Of a stretch of 64,000 nt of DNA, positions 25,871-38,100 are shown piece by piece. Both the position numbers and the translations under genes were made by a program. Positions within the stretch are counted from its first letter, which is position 1. Each line of letters starts with the position of its first letter. Origin of the DNA: Tubulanus polymorphus (Eukaryota > Nemertea > Palaeonemertea > Tubulaniformes > Tubulanidae); assembly GCF_964204645.1 (NCBI RefSeq), contig NC_134035.1:11885951-11949950 (forward strand). Direction: 5' to 3'. The notes below the pieces were generated by a model, which saw only the letters and a list, made by a program, of their open reading frames with translations, had not been told where the DNA came from and did no database searches.

Positions 25871-28750
25871 AGTTTTTCTCGAGTATGTCTGAAATCGAAG
25901 TACATAATTGGGAAATTCGATTCCGGTTCATTCAAACTATCTTCCAATCAGTCTGAAACGGCAAGCTGAAGAAAAGAGCAGAACCTTTTGAGCAGAAAAT
26001 CCTTTCGAATATCACTGATCATAATTATCATGTCAATTCATATATAAGATCAGCAATGTGGATCGTTATGTAGATTTTTATAATAGTCTTAAATGATATT
26101 TATAAAATTCAACTCATATAGTAATTCATCTATATTCTAAATATCTAAGCAATGGTTGATTATTTTTAGTTTAACAACAATTCAACTAAAGCATCTATAG
26201 TCATCTCTAGGAATACCAGAGTTACAACAAATTTAGTAATGCATAATCAATCTTATCAAATCGTTTTTGAACTGTTTTCTCTTCTATCTTCTTGAAATTC
26301 TTGATGTGTCTTTTATTGAAACCCAGGCCCATCATACAGTGCAAACCTGCTAGTAATATTGGCATATATATATTTCGATTGTCAGCTAAACCATGTTCGA
26401 ATTAGCAAATTTACTTCATCGTCAGTTAATAAACTTAAGAGATGTTTTCTACCCACAGATGGTGACATCTGTACCCAGTAAATGGTATTCTAATCCATTT
26501 CATTAATTCTAAATATTGCTCCTAATATATACAATGATCTTGTAATTATGATAATGTAACTAACGGAAGAGTGAGTGCGCTGCCAGCATTGAGCACACTG
26601 ATCCTATAAGTAACATGGTTCTACAGATTTAAGAAACCTTGAATCATTCCCACACCTCAACAAATCCAGAATTCTGCAAAGCCTTAAAGATTCAATAAAT
26701 CCCACGCACAAGAGTCAGAGTTAAAACAGTTAAGCAGTACTCTTTATATATCAATACAGTTGTCTTATCAACCCCTATGGTTTAGATTTGAGCACTTTCA
26801 CCATATATGAAGATGCTGAATTAGATACCTAATCAATTAGTTAATTGATAATGTCCTAGCTATAATTGAAATTGTCTCGGACAATATTTTATATGGGGCT
26901 TGAAATTTCTACACGAGAAGAATTTCAGATCCGGTACGAATTTGAATTAATCACTATTAGAACTGCTGATTTTGCATCAGAGCTTTTGATACCTAGCTTA
27001 ACTAACCCAGAATTCCCCAAAACCTTACTGATTCAACAGATCCAACACACATGTGGCCCAGTTAGACGCAGATGACATTGCACGATACAGTCGTCTCATC
27101 CACTGCGCAATTTTGAATAAGTTTCACTTATATTCATTATATTGAATTGATTTTAATTGAATTCTAGGTATCTAAGCGAACCATTAATTAGTAATCATAC
27201 TAGCTATATTTTAATAGTCAGTTGAACAATATTTATATGGAGCCTGAAAATCTACATGAGTAGAATTTCAGATGTGGTGAATTCGTCACTATTTGAATTC
27301 ATCAGAAATTAAAGATAAAAAAGCATATTTTTAGTGGTAAATTAGAAATTCCCTTAGCCGAATGGCTATATAATCTTTATTTCCCTTATATAGTACACTG
27401 TGTATAAGGACCGAAAGACCTTGTTATGACCGGACCTCCCTGGTGCGGTGCGAGTCATGATGCTAGAAAATAGTTTGAAGGAGAGGGGTTAGTAAAAGAG
27501 AGCTATTAGCAAGAGGAATAAGACCTAAGTTTAGGATATCCTGTCAGAATAAGGCTTTCAATCTGACATACACAGTGAAATTGAAATATTCCCCCTTCCA
27601 AATCTAGGAATGTATTTGTGCACAGATTCGATCGGAAGTAAATCTGCGTTAAATGATTTTGGCAATATGTACCAAAACTAATACAGCTGTGTGAAGACAC
27701 CATAGGTTCACTTAGATACAGATAAATAAATGTGCTTAGATACACATGTATCAGCTACATTTTAAATGTCCATGGAATTAGAAATAATTTCACATAACAA
27801 TTGAATTAACCTTAATCGATCTAAGTAATACGTTAATGAGTAATTCATCTTAGATTCTAATTTTCAGTTAAACTATATCTAATATGCGTCACTTGACACA
27901 CAGTATGGCTTTTAGATATTAATTGAATCAGTTAGGTTTGAGTAAATTTTGCCAATAATGAAAAGCATGGCTAGTCGTCGTAAGCGCGGCAGTTGGCGAT
28001 ACAGAACTGATCAGTCAATGAGACCGATTTACTTATAGATGTGCTCAAATATATTATATATTTCAGCTATATTTCTGATCAATAAATACTTGTGATATAA
28101 AAAGTTTTTGATCTAACATCAAATATTGAATTCATCTTAATTGTGAATATCTAAGCCATTTTTCCTGGCTGTATGCTAATTGTCAGTCAAACAACAATTA
28201 TCATGCGTCGCCCAAAGCAAGACGCAGTGTTTCAGGAATGAATTAAATCAATTAAAGCTTTGGTTTATTCTGGATTTATCGAAGTGTTGCGACCAAATCA
28301 CTGTTTCATAAAGACCTGTAGTCCATAGTTTTCCCCATATAACACCAGACCTCGATAGAGCCCTAGACACTATCTTATGAAATTCATAACTGTTATGTGT
28401 GAGGCAGCACACAGTATATATTGTAAAGTATGGCCTCAATCTCAATCTTAATAAATTTATCAATATATTATTTGTAAAGAAAAATCTATCAACCAACGAT
28501 AAAGTTTAATTGATATATCTTTTAGTAAAAATTGTCCTATCTAGATCTTGATTGTCAGTTAAACAATAGTCATATGAGGCCTGAAATACCTACGGTATCT
28601 ACTGACCAATCTACATTTTAATTATCAGACCAAAGAATATTTAAAGGACCTCACTCAATCATTTCGTCTAATATTGTAAATATTCAAGCAATCATTGCCT
28701 AGCTATATTTCAATTTACTACCGGCCATAGAGCCTCAATAAAGTAGTGCG
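25871..28750. repeat. Degenerate long-period repeat region
   Basis: A consensus of the form tatctaagcaa ... tagctatattttaattgtca ... gttaaacaatatt ... atatgaggcctgaaatttct recurs in whole or part near 26145, 26870, 27170-27290, 28150-28200, 28550-28600 and 28680, and once near 24395. Open frames here are under 85 residues. I see no gene. Confidence 0.55.
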
Positions 28751-29077
28751 GAGATGGTGAGCTTGACCAGCGCCTATGCATTCTACCCCAGATATGAAAA
28801 ATCAACTTAGCTTTATGTATGTATGTTTTCCTGTTGCCATGCAGGATGAGCCATGCAAGACTGCCAGGTTCGGTTGCGACAGGTCTTTGCGACAGGTGTT
28901 TGGTGGTACTTCAAGGTGGAGTCTTTTGTGGGCACTTCTGGTGGGCAGATTTTAGATGGGCCTTTCCGGATTAACCTGAAATGAGTAAAAGAACGATATT
29001 CTGTAGTTACACAATCCTTTCCGTATCACGCATCGTAATTTACATGTGTATCAACTTAACTTTCAATATTGCTGAGT
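28751..29077. other. No gene seen
   Basis: On the minus strand an acceptor-like ACTCATTTCAG (about 28970-28980) is followed by VNPERPI and a stop. This is too short to call. Confidence 0.35.
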
Positions 29078-29145
29078 TCAGTGTTCTTTTTTGGCATCGT
29101 CTTCGTTGTAGTCACCTTCAGCATCTTCTTCAACTTCTTGGGAGT
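29078..29145 (-). CDS. Candidate acidic terminal coding exon
   Basis: On the minus strand a long pyrimidine tract ending in TTTCAG (just above 29145) is followed by an open stretch encoding DSQEVEEDAEGDYNEDDAKKEH and then TGA. The strong acceptor and the acidic, repeat-free composition look like a genuine last exon. No upstream partner is visible nearer than the MALRD1-like gene, whose exons 46 and 47 end in phase 0 and would join it in frame. It may therefore be an alternative last exon of that gene, or belong to a gene I cannot see. I do not recognise the peptide. Confidence 0.35.
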
Positions 29146-29169
29146 CCTGAAATGAAAAAAAAGAAAAGA

Positions 29170-29455
29170 GCGATGAAAACCTGGTACGGAACAAAACTAA
29201 TGTTCGAAAGCTTTTCAGCTCTCCATCGCTGGTCACATGCCGAGAACACCAGACAATGAGCCAGCCAGGAATATACTGCCCTCTACACGCCCTCACACAG
29301 AACGCGAAAACCAGAATGACAACGCCTCACATTCCCCATCTAACTGCAGGATGTACTGGGCGACGTCAGTAACTGACAAACCTGTAAAATTGCACGAAAC
29401 ACAAATAGCACAGTACAACCAGCTTGACCGGGTTGAGATTCAGGATCTCAACTAG
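29170..29455 (+). pseudogene. LINE reverse-transcriptase C-terminal fragment (plus-strand copy)
   Basis: The plus strand encodes a decayed version of the post-polymerase tail of a non-LTR retrotransposon: QLSIAGHMPR, then EPARNIL and a Lys/Arg/Asn-rich stretch. This resembles the L-FAGH--R-----P---L segment of CR1-like LINEs. It is an inverted partner of the copy at 29598-29970 (about 150 bases shared). There is no upstream polymerase domain, so it is a 5'-truncated remnant. Confidence 0.45.
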
Positions 29456-29725
29456 CACTCAAAAGCGTGACAAGAGACTTCATCCACTGACCGAGGTTGT
29501 CACAAGGACACAATGAAACTAGCACTCACAAGCCGACGAGAGACTTCATCCACTGACCGGGGTTGTCACAAGGACACAATGAAAACTAGCACTCAAACTA
29601 GAAATCAAAGAGCGTGACAGTAGAATCATCCCTCAGCCGACTCAGAATACCAGAAACAAAGAGCGTGACAGTAGAATCATCCCTCATCCGGGTGGTCACA
29701 AGGACACAATGAATGCTAGTAGCGT
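29450..29725. repeat. Short imperfect tandem repeats between two LINE fragments
   Basis: Blocks of roughly 60-70 bases recur (actagcactc, gcgtgaca, ttcatcc..tga, ggtcacaaggacacaatga), two to five times with degeneration. They lie between the inverted LINE 3'-end fragments and may be the tandem tails such elements often carry. Confidence 0.6.
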
Positions 29726-29975
29726 GACAATCCAGTATAACCGCTCCATTTGTATCCCGCGCAATCCCGCAGATAAGCCCGTCATTGACATCACTCAGCA
29801 CACTTTGTAGATAGATGGGGGCAGTGAGGCCTCATCATCCTGGTTTTCGTGTTCCGTATGAGGGCGTGTAGAGGGCAGAATTTCCTGACCGACTCTTTGT
29901 CTGACATCCTCGACACATGACCGGCGAAGGAGAGCTGATGCTTTCGGACATTAGTTTTGTTCCAGCAAACGTTGA
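29598..29975 (-). pseudogene. LINE reverse-transcriptase C-terminal fragment (minus-strand copy)
   Basis: Across two minus-strand frames the sequence reads HQLSFAGHVSRMSDKESVR, then ALYTPSYGTRKPG, then YLQSVLSDVND and ARDTNGAVILDCHATS. These match the order of the GH.R, TPTHG.RK.GRP, TYLD.L..D and RD...W conserved segments at the end of CR1-like LINE proteins. Frame shifts and the lack of any polymerase motif mark it as a dead 3' fragment. It faces the plus-strand copy at 29170. Confidence 0.5.
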
Positions 29976-30397
29976 AATTCGACAGAGAAATCGACCCTGA
30001 AAAATAGAACGGATTAGACCCTGAAAAATAGAACGGATTAATAAACACGGAACAGTACAGGACAGTACGGAGACAAACAGTAACACATAAAACATAAAGA
30101 CGTCGTTCCTCAGGAAGCAGGAACAGGAGCGGGAGCGCAGCAAAAATCGCCAGGAGAATCCACGGTAGCATGTTCACAGTGTGAGTGTGCAGAGGTGAAT
30201 GGCCTATACTCGTGTACACCGTGGTCAGCCGGTGACGTATTCAATAGCGCGTACGAATGATATCAACAACTCTGAAAAGCCGCAATTGTGTCTCTATTGT
30301 TGAATGGATTTACATTGAGAGCTTATAGAAGTTGAATACACGCCTGTAGCCAGCTGAACAATTTCGTGGAAGTAGATCTTGGGTAGAGTCTAGATAA

Positions 30398-30528
30398 TTA
30401 AAAATCCATAGCAGCAGAAACAGTACAATGAGTAACATATATTTATTATAGCGAACGTTCGCTATAATAAATATATGTTACTCATTAGAAATGAGATTTG
30501 TACTGTTTTTGCTGCTATGGATTTTTAA
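30398..30528. repeat. Long foldback with a perfect 58-bp palindrome
   Basis: 30428-30485 is a perfect palindrome centred on GAAC|GTTC (29-bp arms, atgagtaacatatatttatt...). Outside it, ttaaaaatccatagcagcag and ctgctatggatttttaa pair again, interrupted by a 14-base insertion on the right arm. Confidence 0.95.
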
Positions 30529-30730
30529 TATCGTGGAACTTTAATAAGGCCATAAAAATAAATTTCTTTGATTCCCAACAGCTCCCCTCCTAATTTAGCC
30601 GCCGCCTGTTTTTTTTTTCTGAAATTTTAATTAGGCATTGGCTCGGGCCTGATCTGTGACCCGTGTGATCGCGGCTATACACAGGGAAACAAGAAAAAAA
30701 TCATAACACCGAAATTTACGTCAAAAATAA
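30529..30730. other. No gene seen
   Basis: Sequence between the palindrome and the presumed 3' UTR of the MALRD1-like gene. Confidence 0.4.
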
Positions 30731-30965
30731 TTTATTTAACATTCATTAAAATCATCTACCTATTTTTCATGTTTGCACGTAATTAAATTCTTTTAGAAAC
30801 TATAAAAACATTCATAACAAAATTTATTCATTTAATGACTAGAATAAATATTTCAATTGCATAAAATTATTACGTATTTAAATCTATTGATGCTGTATCA
30901 CAGTTATTTTAAGTAATATACTTTTAAAAATATATGGTACATTCTCTACATCACGATTTTTTATT
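30731..30965 (-). terminator. Candidate 3' UTR with poly(A) signals of the MALRD1-like gene
   Basis: Reading the minus strand after the stop, AATAAA hexamers occur at 30960-30965, 30823-30828 and 30731-30736. The first is only about 10 bases past the stop, so one of the other two is more plausible. The stretch is very A/T-rich, so chance hexamers are expected; only 3'-end reads would settle it. Confidence 0.35.
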
Positions 30966-30974
30966 CATTACAAA

Positions 30975-32143
30975 TCAGCAGTCAGAGTACAAAGGATTTT
31001 CTATCGACGTTGGACCAGTTTTATCAGTAGTCTGAAAAAAGAAGGAACACTGATATGATTAAACTGAATAGTTTTATGTAGTTTTAACAAAATTCCGATG
31101 ATTGAATTATTCTAGACTGGATCTGCGACATAAATCAGGGGGCAGTTGTTCAACAGTTGGTTAGAGAATGGACTCTAACACTCGTTGAAAGTCGACTGAC
31201 TAGAGTTAAATGATGGACAGATACTTTTGTTAGAATTCAATTTCAATTGTCAGTATGTCATCATTCATTATCCACCGGTTAACTCTCAGCAACTTTTAAG
31301 GAACTGACCCCTTTATGTTTCATACTGAAATGAAATTCATCTTCATTCCGAAGAGAGGAAATTCTTAGTTTTTAATGATGCAGAACGAAAGCTACTATCT
31401 CCTACGTACCGTGATTGGTCCTGGTTCTGAAGATTCGCCACCAAACATTGTTGCATCTAATTCCGACATTGAAAACTGAAATACGAGAAATGAAAACGAT
31501 TTCAATTAAGTAACGCATCGTAACGATGTAATTATAGAAGCAATAAAGCATTTAAGACTAAACTGTTCCCTAAAGACTCTGCATGTCACTTGAATCTATC
31601 GCATTGAAATAAATAATCAAATACTGAACTAATTATGACTCTCACTAAAATCAACTACTTCAATTATAACAAGATCCGATATTAACACATGAAACTAGAT
31701 GCTTTTATCATGAGCAAAAATATTTTGGACGTCACCCTTTACTGAATGGTTTGTTCACAATGCGTTTACCAGATTTCAATACTTACATCATTTAACTGCA
31801 TGTCGTACGCTGGATTCTCTACTCCAACTCCCATCCTCGAATTCACAACTAGCCTGATTAATAAAGAGAGAAAAACCGAATGAGCTTTTAATACAAATCG
31901 AACCCCCCAATGACATGGCTGGCAACGAGCCTGCTGTAACATCTGAGGCAAACAGAGTCTATTGCATATTGCTTTTTAATCGAAATTCCAATTTAAATCA
32001 ATGGGAAGATTATCAATGATGAATTACTCACTCTCTGGTCACTGCTGTGTTGCGGCGTTTCACGTAATAAGAAGCCAGAACTATCAGTAACACAACTAAC
32101 ATCAAAGCTGCTAGAACACTAATCACTGGAACCAACGCTTTCG
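30975..32143 (-). CDS. MALRD1-like gene, exons 45-48: transmembrane helix and ENPxY cytoplasmic tail
   Basis: Exons 32032-32143, 31787-31853, 31410-31475 and 30975-31031, joined in consistent phase and ending in TGA at 30975-30977. Exon 45 encodes a hydrophobic run starting [13 protein letters not shown], followed by the stop-transfer YYVKRR, so the tail is cytoplasmic. The tail of about 65 residues contains ENPAYD in exon 46 and ENPLYSDC as its very end in exon 48. Both are NPxY motifs, which in LDL-receptor relatives bind PTB-domain adaptors and drive clathrin uptake. Lengths of 67, 66 and 57 bases make each tail exon a separate cassette, and exons 46 and 47 both end in phase 0, so skipping of exon 47 would keep frame. 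Confidence 0.82.
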
Positions 32144-35100
32144 CTGAAACGCAGAAACAAAATAAAATCATAATATATCATAGAAATAATATAAGATTCT
32201 CTTCTCAGCGTTTGAGGTAAAAAATTTCATTCTAGATTCAAAGAGACTTGGATATAAGCTGATGATTTTTGGAGCATGTTCAATCTAAAGAAAGATCTAA
32301 TGGACTCCGTTATTAGTTAAAATTTAACTTTTACGAAGAACCAAACCTTACTCAGCTGTGGAACTACAGTAAAAGTCCTTCATAACGCCACCATTTGGAC
32401 TGATGAAATTAAGAAGAATGGTATTTTTCGTGGAATTTGAGTAAATTTCTTCTCTGAAATATGTTTGCGTCAGGTGGGCCGGCCAGCGGCATTAAAAAGG
32501 ATGGCGTTATAACGAACTTTGACTGTTGCGCAATATGTAGAACTTACATGCTCCATTCTGTGTGCTGGGAGCTGAGGTGCCCTCAGTAGCGAATGCACAT
32601 CTGTATGTCGTACAGTTACATAGGAATTTCGAAGCAAATCCTTCATCGGCCAAACAGCTTTCTCCATTCACACAGAAATCTTTAGGACACTCTGAAACGA
32701 TTAAACAAAAACATTATATTTCACCATCCATTATAACTACTTAAGCGATGAAACATTTTTCCGACTGTTTTCCTACCGTTGCTGGAGCAGAGTTTTTCGT
32801 CTTGTCTATTGTCACAATCGGGATGGCCGTCACATTTCGGAACGCAAGAATCGGTCTTTCTGCAGTAGTACAGCTGCGGTGGGCAGAGTTTCACTAAAAT
32901 GATAATGACAGTTGTCAGTCAGACGTGGTACAAGATCAAACTTGTATCACTAGAACTACGAGGGATTCATTTTCGGTCTCTACTTACTGCATCCAAATTC
33001 ATCATCACCATTCGGACAGTCGATGACCCCATCACATGAATATATACCGGGAATACACATGCCTCCGACGCACATAAATTCACTTGGATCAGCGCAATTT
33101 TGAGGCGCGATTGTTGCTCCCTGAATGAGGAAAATAAATGTTTGAAAATTCTCTTCACCGTAACCAGTAATTTCTCATAGCGTTTTGGATACAGTAGACT
33201 TTGCCCGAGTCGGATCCAATCAGAAATAACTGTTCAACTCAGATATTCGTTAAAATATTTTTGATACTATGTACAAGAGCACAGATCCAGAAGGGGTGTT
33301 TCCGGTGCTAAATTTCCTTTGTATTGTTCATTTCCAGTTTTTTAACGCTGCATTTCAAAGTACATATTAAATTTGAAGATGATCAAGCAGTGCCTAGTTA
33401 TGTTCAGAATACAGGGAAACTTTACTACATGGAATCTACTGTAATTGCTATTTACCTGTTTTGGATCAGTAGTCGTTAACGGCGGTCGTGTCGATTTGCA
33501 GTTGAGTTCGTCGAAACCATCGGGACAATCGACAGTTCCATCGCATTTAAACGAGTTCGGGTAACATTGATTACGCGGTTTACAGTAGAAATGATCGGCG
33601 TAACACATTTCATCAATATCTGTAACGAATAAACAAAGCTGATATCGTATTCTCGCATCAAAGCGCATACGGTATACTGGCCGTCAGTTAGGCTGAAAAA
33701 ATTGATACTTTTTTTTTCATTTCTGCCAAGCTTTAAAGTTGACCCAGCCAACCGCCTATCTACCCTGTACATTACTATTTTCTAAAATCATGATCAAGTT
33801 AACAATAATAACAGACCTGGAAACTATGGAAATGAACTAATTACAAATTCTTTACAAATTTCACTTGGTTGATTAGAAGAAACAAGGTATCATTTCAGTT
33901 TAGCCTTAGGCAACTTAAGTCTCGGATGACTTCATTAATAGCCTTGCGATTTCTTTTTCTCCTTCAACTTGCTGAGCGATGATACTCATCGCAATATTTG
34001 CCAATTCGAGATTTCGTTTTCAATCTTATGGAAGAATGAAGCTTAAGAACCATTTACCAGCCACCAGAATTTGGACCCGAACTTGATCTATGGGACGCTT
34101 ACCGATGGCTTAAACCAGCCGGCAATTGAACTAATGTAACGACTGATGGCCTATATGGCGCTAATGTGAACAACAATTGATAATGATCTCGATGAATAAA
34201 TTCTATACCTGTCAAACACGATTTAGTGAATGAAGCGATGTCAATAGCGATGTTCGATTGGGCTCCGTTACCGCGAATTGCTCTGAATACGAGTTTAAAA
34301 TCTTGCGTCTGATGTAACAGAATATTTGCATTTTTCCACTGGTTTCCTTGATTGCCGCGTATGAACAGTAACGGCGTTTCCAATTCAGTCTTATCATCTT
34401 TAGCAGTCTTGGCAACGACCTGATTGTATAATACATACATATCATTCATTAAAGCAAAGTTTCGATTTCATAGAAAATATAATATCAATCTGCGGCCTAT
34501 TCAGACATTCACCATGATTGTAGCGTTAGAAGTCGATTTTCAAAAAAAGTTCTGAACACTTGTTAAGAATGATGATAATGTATCGAATGTCTATATGGCA
34601 TACAGGCTCCAGGCAATTGACTCACCTCAATTGATCCCATATTATCCGTACTGTAAAGAGCATCATCTGCTGCCCACATATGATACCAAAATCGCAAGTA
34701 ACACATCTTCATATTACCGCGCAATGGAGGAGTTTGAATTTCTGCCACGGCTCCGACATCGGCATTTTGAGCGTCGATGACCAGGAATTGAGAACCTGAA
34801 AAAATACGCAACAATAATGACAATGAAAAATTTCTTCATTATTTATTGTTTGTTTGTTTTTGCTTTTACGTCGCCCGGATCTTGGTTTCTCATGACTAAC
34901 CCAATCGGATTAATCATTTAACCTCACAACGGGACCACAGCCTTTGAAGTGTTGCCAACAGGCATTACATCAACGAACCTGGTTTGCCTTCTTTTCCTTG
35001 TGTAGGCCCGGTTTCCTTGGATAGCGGCTTGCTAGCGACTTGCCACTTGAAGCCACTGTGTTCGTCTTGGATCCATGATGGACACATTCCATTTTCAAAG

Positions 35101-38100
35101 TCGCAATAACCGCGAATTGCTTTATCTTCAGAAGTGAAATCATACAAGTTCGGTTAATTTGCAATCACGCACAGATTTTCCAAAAAATGTATTTTTGAAT
35201 TGAAACTCGCAGTTTAACTTACAGCTTTCACAATTTTTCTGAGATTGATCCGATCGATCGGTGCACCTAGATTGTCCACCATCGCAAACGTATTTTCTAT
35301 CTTTACACCCTTTACCATCATCGCAAGCAAATTGATTTCGACTACACGTTCCGTTCCCTGAAATCGTTCGAATTCATTTTATTTAAAAACATTATCTTTT
35401 GTTCCAGTTGCGGGTCGTTTAAAGTGTTTCTAGAGTTATCACCGGTAAGTGAAAACTGCCCCCTCGTTTTAGCAATAGATTCCAACTTCGAACAAAGAAA
35501 TATCTGTGAATATACATTCAAAATCAAGATCCAGCACTCTATGGATTTTTACAGGGTGGCTACGTTCTGCCAATTTAGAAATTCCCTAAGTTTTCCCTGA
35601 TTTTTTTCTAGATTCTTCTGATTCCCATGTATTTACCAGGGATTCTTCCGATTCCCATGTATTTACCAGGGATTCTTCTGATTCCCATGTATTTACCAGG
35701 GATTCTTACGATTCCCATGTATTTACCAGGGATTCTTCCGATTCCCATGTATTTACCAGGGATTCTTACGATTCCCATGTATTTACCAGGGATTCTTACG
35801 ATTCCCATGTATTTACCAGGGATTCTTACGATTCCCATGTATTTACCAGGGATTCTTCTGATTCCCATGTATTTACCAGGGATTCTTCTGATTCCCATGT
35901 ATTCACCAGGGTTTCCAAGTTAGTATCCACCCTTGAAAACTAACTTTCAACAGGTTTTTTAACTAATCGTTGATTTGAGAATCCATCGACGTGTAATCTA
36001 GTTTACATCCACCGATGAAAGGGACTATAGTTACCTGTGTGTTGACAATCACTGAAGACGATATTATCGACAGCTATATCACCCAGATAACTACTGCTGC
36101 GCGAACCTTCGATCATAATCGTGAATTCGTTCCTCGACCCGATCTTTACGCTTCCCCGTTGCCACTTATAACTTCGGAATCCGCTCCGTTGCCAGATTTG
36201 CTTGTACGCTTTATCAGCAGACGTCTTCGAGTAAACGGTAAGATTTCCGACCCTTGACGACCATCGGTTGTACATGTGATAGGAAAACGACATCGTACAC
36301 AGCGGCGCCGAATCATACAACAAACGACTGACTATACGAGCTTTGTGGCCCTGTCTAACACCGGCATTTCGCACTTTCAAATAAGCATAGTAGCCTACAA
36401 CAAATTCATACAAGAATTACCTTTTGATTTACTGTATGGTCTATATACTCTTATTCCACAGGATCCAGTTCCACAGTTTGAGTTTGTTGAAATGAGTTTA
36501 TTTCCAAGAATTTGAGTGGGTGGGGACTACGTTTGCTCACGTAATCAGGATCCAATTCCACAGTTTTGAGTTGGAGTTGAATCAGTTAATTTCCAAGAAT
36601 TTGAGCGGGTGGGGACTACGTTTGCTCACGTAATCAGGATCCACTTCCACAGTTTTGAGTTGGAGTTGTATCAGTTAATTTCCAAGAATTTGAGCGGGTG
36701 GGGACTACGTTTGCTCACGTAATCAGGAGCCAGTTCCAGTCGTTAAGATTAGTTAATTTGTGATGAGTTAACTCTTGAGTTTTAAATCAAATCTCAGAAC
36801 TGTGATCTAGTTAACTCTAAGACACTACTTAAACTTGTGTAAATGAATTCAGCTTCAAAATCTTGAGGCAAAGTGTTTTGCGTGTACGAATTTACCTTTT
36901 CTACTGCCATGTTCATCGGCAGATGGACCGGCGCCGTAATCTATGCCTCTCTTTCTTCCCCATGCGAAATCTGCAATGACGGAATTATTCCAACCGCACA
37001 TTCCATTTTCGAAATCACAATCCAAACCTGTCATAAGAAATAGATAAATATTGAACCAGTTATCATTAGGAAAACATCAGGAAAACAACCAAGGCTCGAT
37101 TGATGCTATTCTAGAGATTCTCGGGATACGAAATCCTCCATTCTCAGTATCATCCCGCATGAAAGTTAGCTATTCCAGTTTGCCTTTCAATGAGTCAAGA
37201 AAGAACTCGATTAAAAATTTTCCGGCGGTGAAATCAGTAACTCTTGTACAGTGTTTTCAGTAAGAAATCAACAAGCCATGTCCCTTTGAAAAACAGGAAG
37301 GTCCCATAATATGGTACGGTCCCTGAAACGATAGCTGGTTTGTAGAAAAAGATAGGTTCTTTACAAACAACAGACGGGTCTGGGACCTGGGACCTGGCTC
37401 TTATTGAAAACGTTGTTTGTATCCTGTCGGGATAATTTCATAACAATTTTTACCATGCCACCAAAGAATCTAGATAACCTCGAGATACCGGGATACTGGA
37501 AAAATCGAACCCCGCCATGAAATAAAGACGTACCGCAGTTTTCTTCGTCGCTGCCATCGTCGCAATTAGCGATGAAATTACAGCGTTCAGTTGTACTGTA
37601 ACATTGCGTAGTGTTCGCACACTGTATGAACCCGACGCCGCACGGAGTGACTGGAGGAATAACCGTCTGATTGCTGCCTGGCAACGCAACTGAAATAGAA
37701 ATCATACATACACATCAGCGAATTTCAAAACCATTACGTCGTACTACAACTACTAACATTACTTTAAAGCCACTTAAGAATCACAAATGAAACAAATTCA
37801 TCCTTGAAAATAGAATATATATTATGATTGATTTCGTTGAGTCACTTCAGCCTCATCAGGTATAACGTATGAAATAAACTATGTACTGAAGGACAAGGTT
37901 CTTTTTATGCCATTCTGTACATAGTTTATTTCATACATTATGTGACTCCGCGAAATCAAATATGCTCTAATTTACTATTTTTAAGGATGAGTTTTGTTTT
38001 AGTAGTGATTTTGTTGTGGCCAATCTATCATTCAACTCTACCAAAGTCTAACATTGCTCTTTGTATACTACATGATATGAAGATATGTCTTAATCTACTT

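Noticed and set aside
27400-27470. GC-richer island (ggaccgaaagaccttgttat) as a small RNA or gene
   Set aside because: No coding potential, fold or family that I can name.
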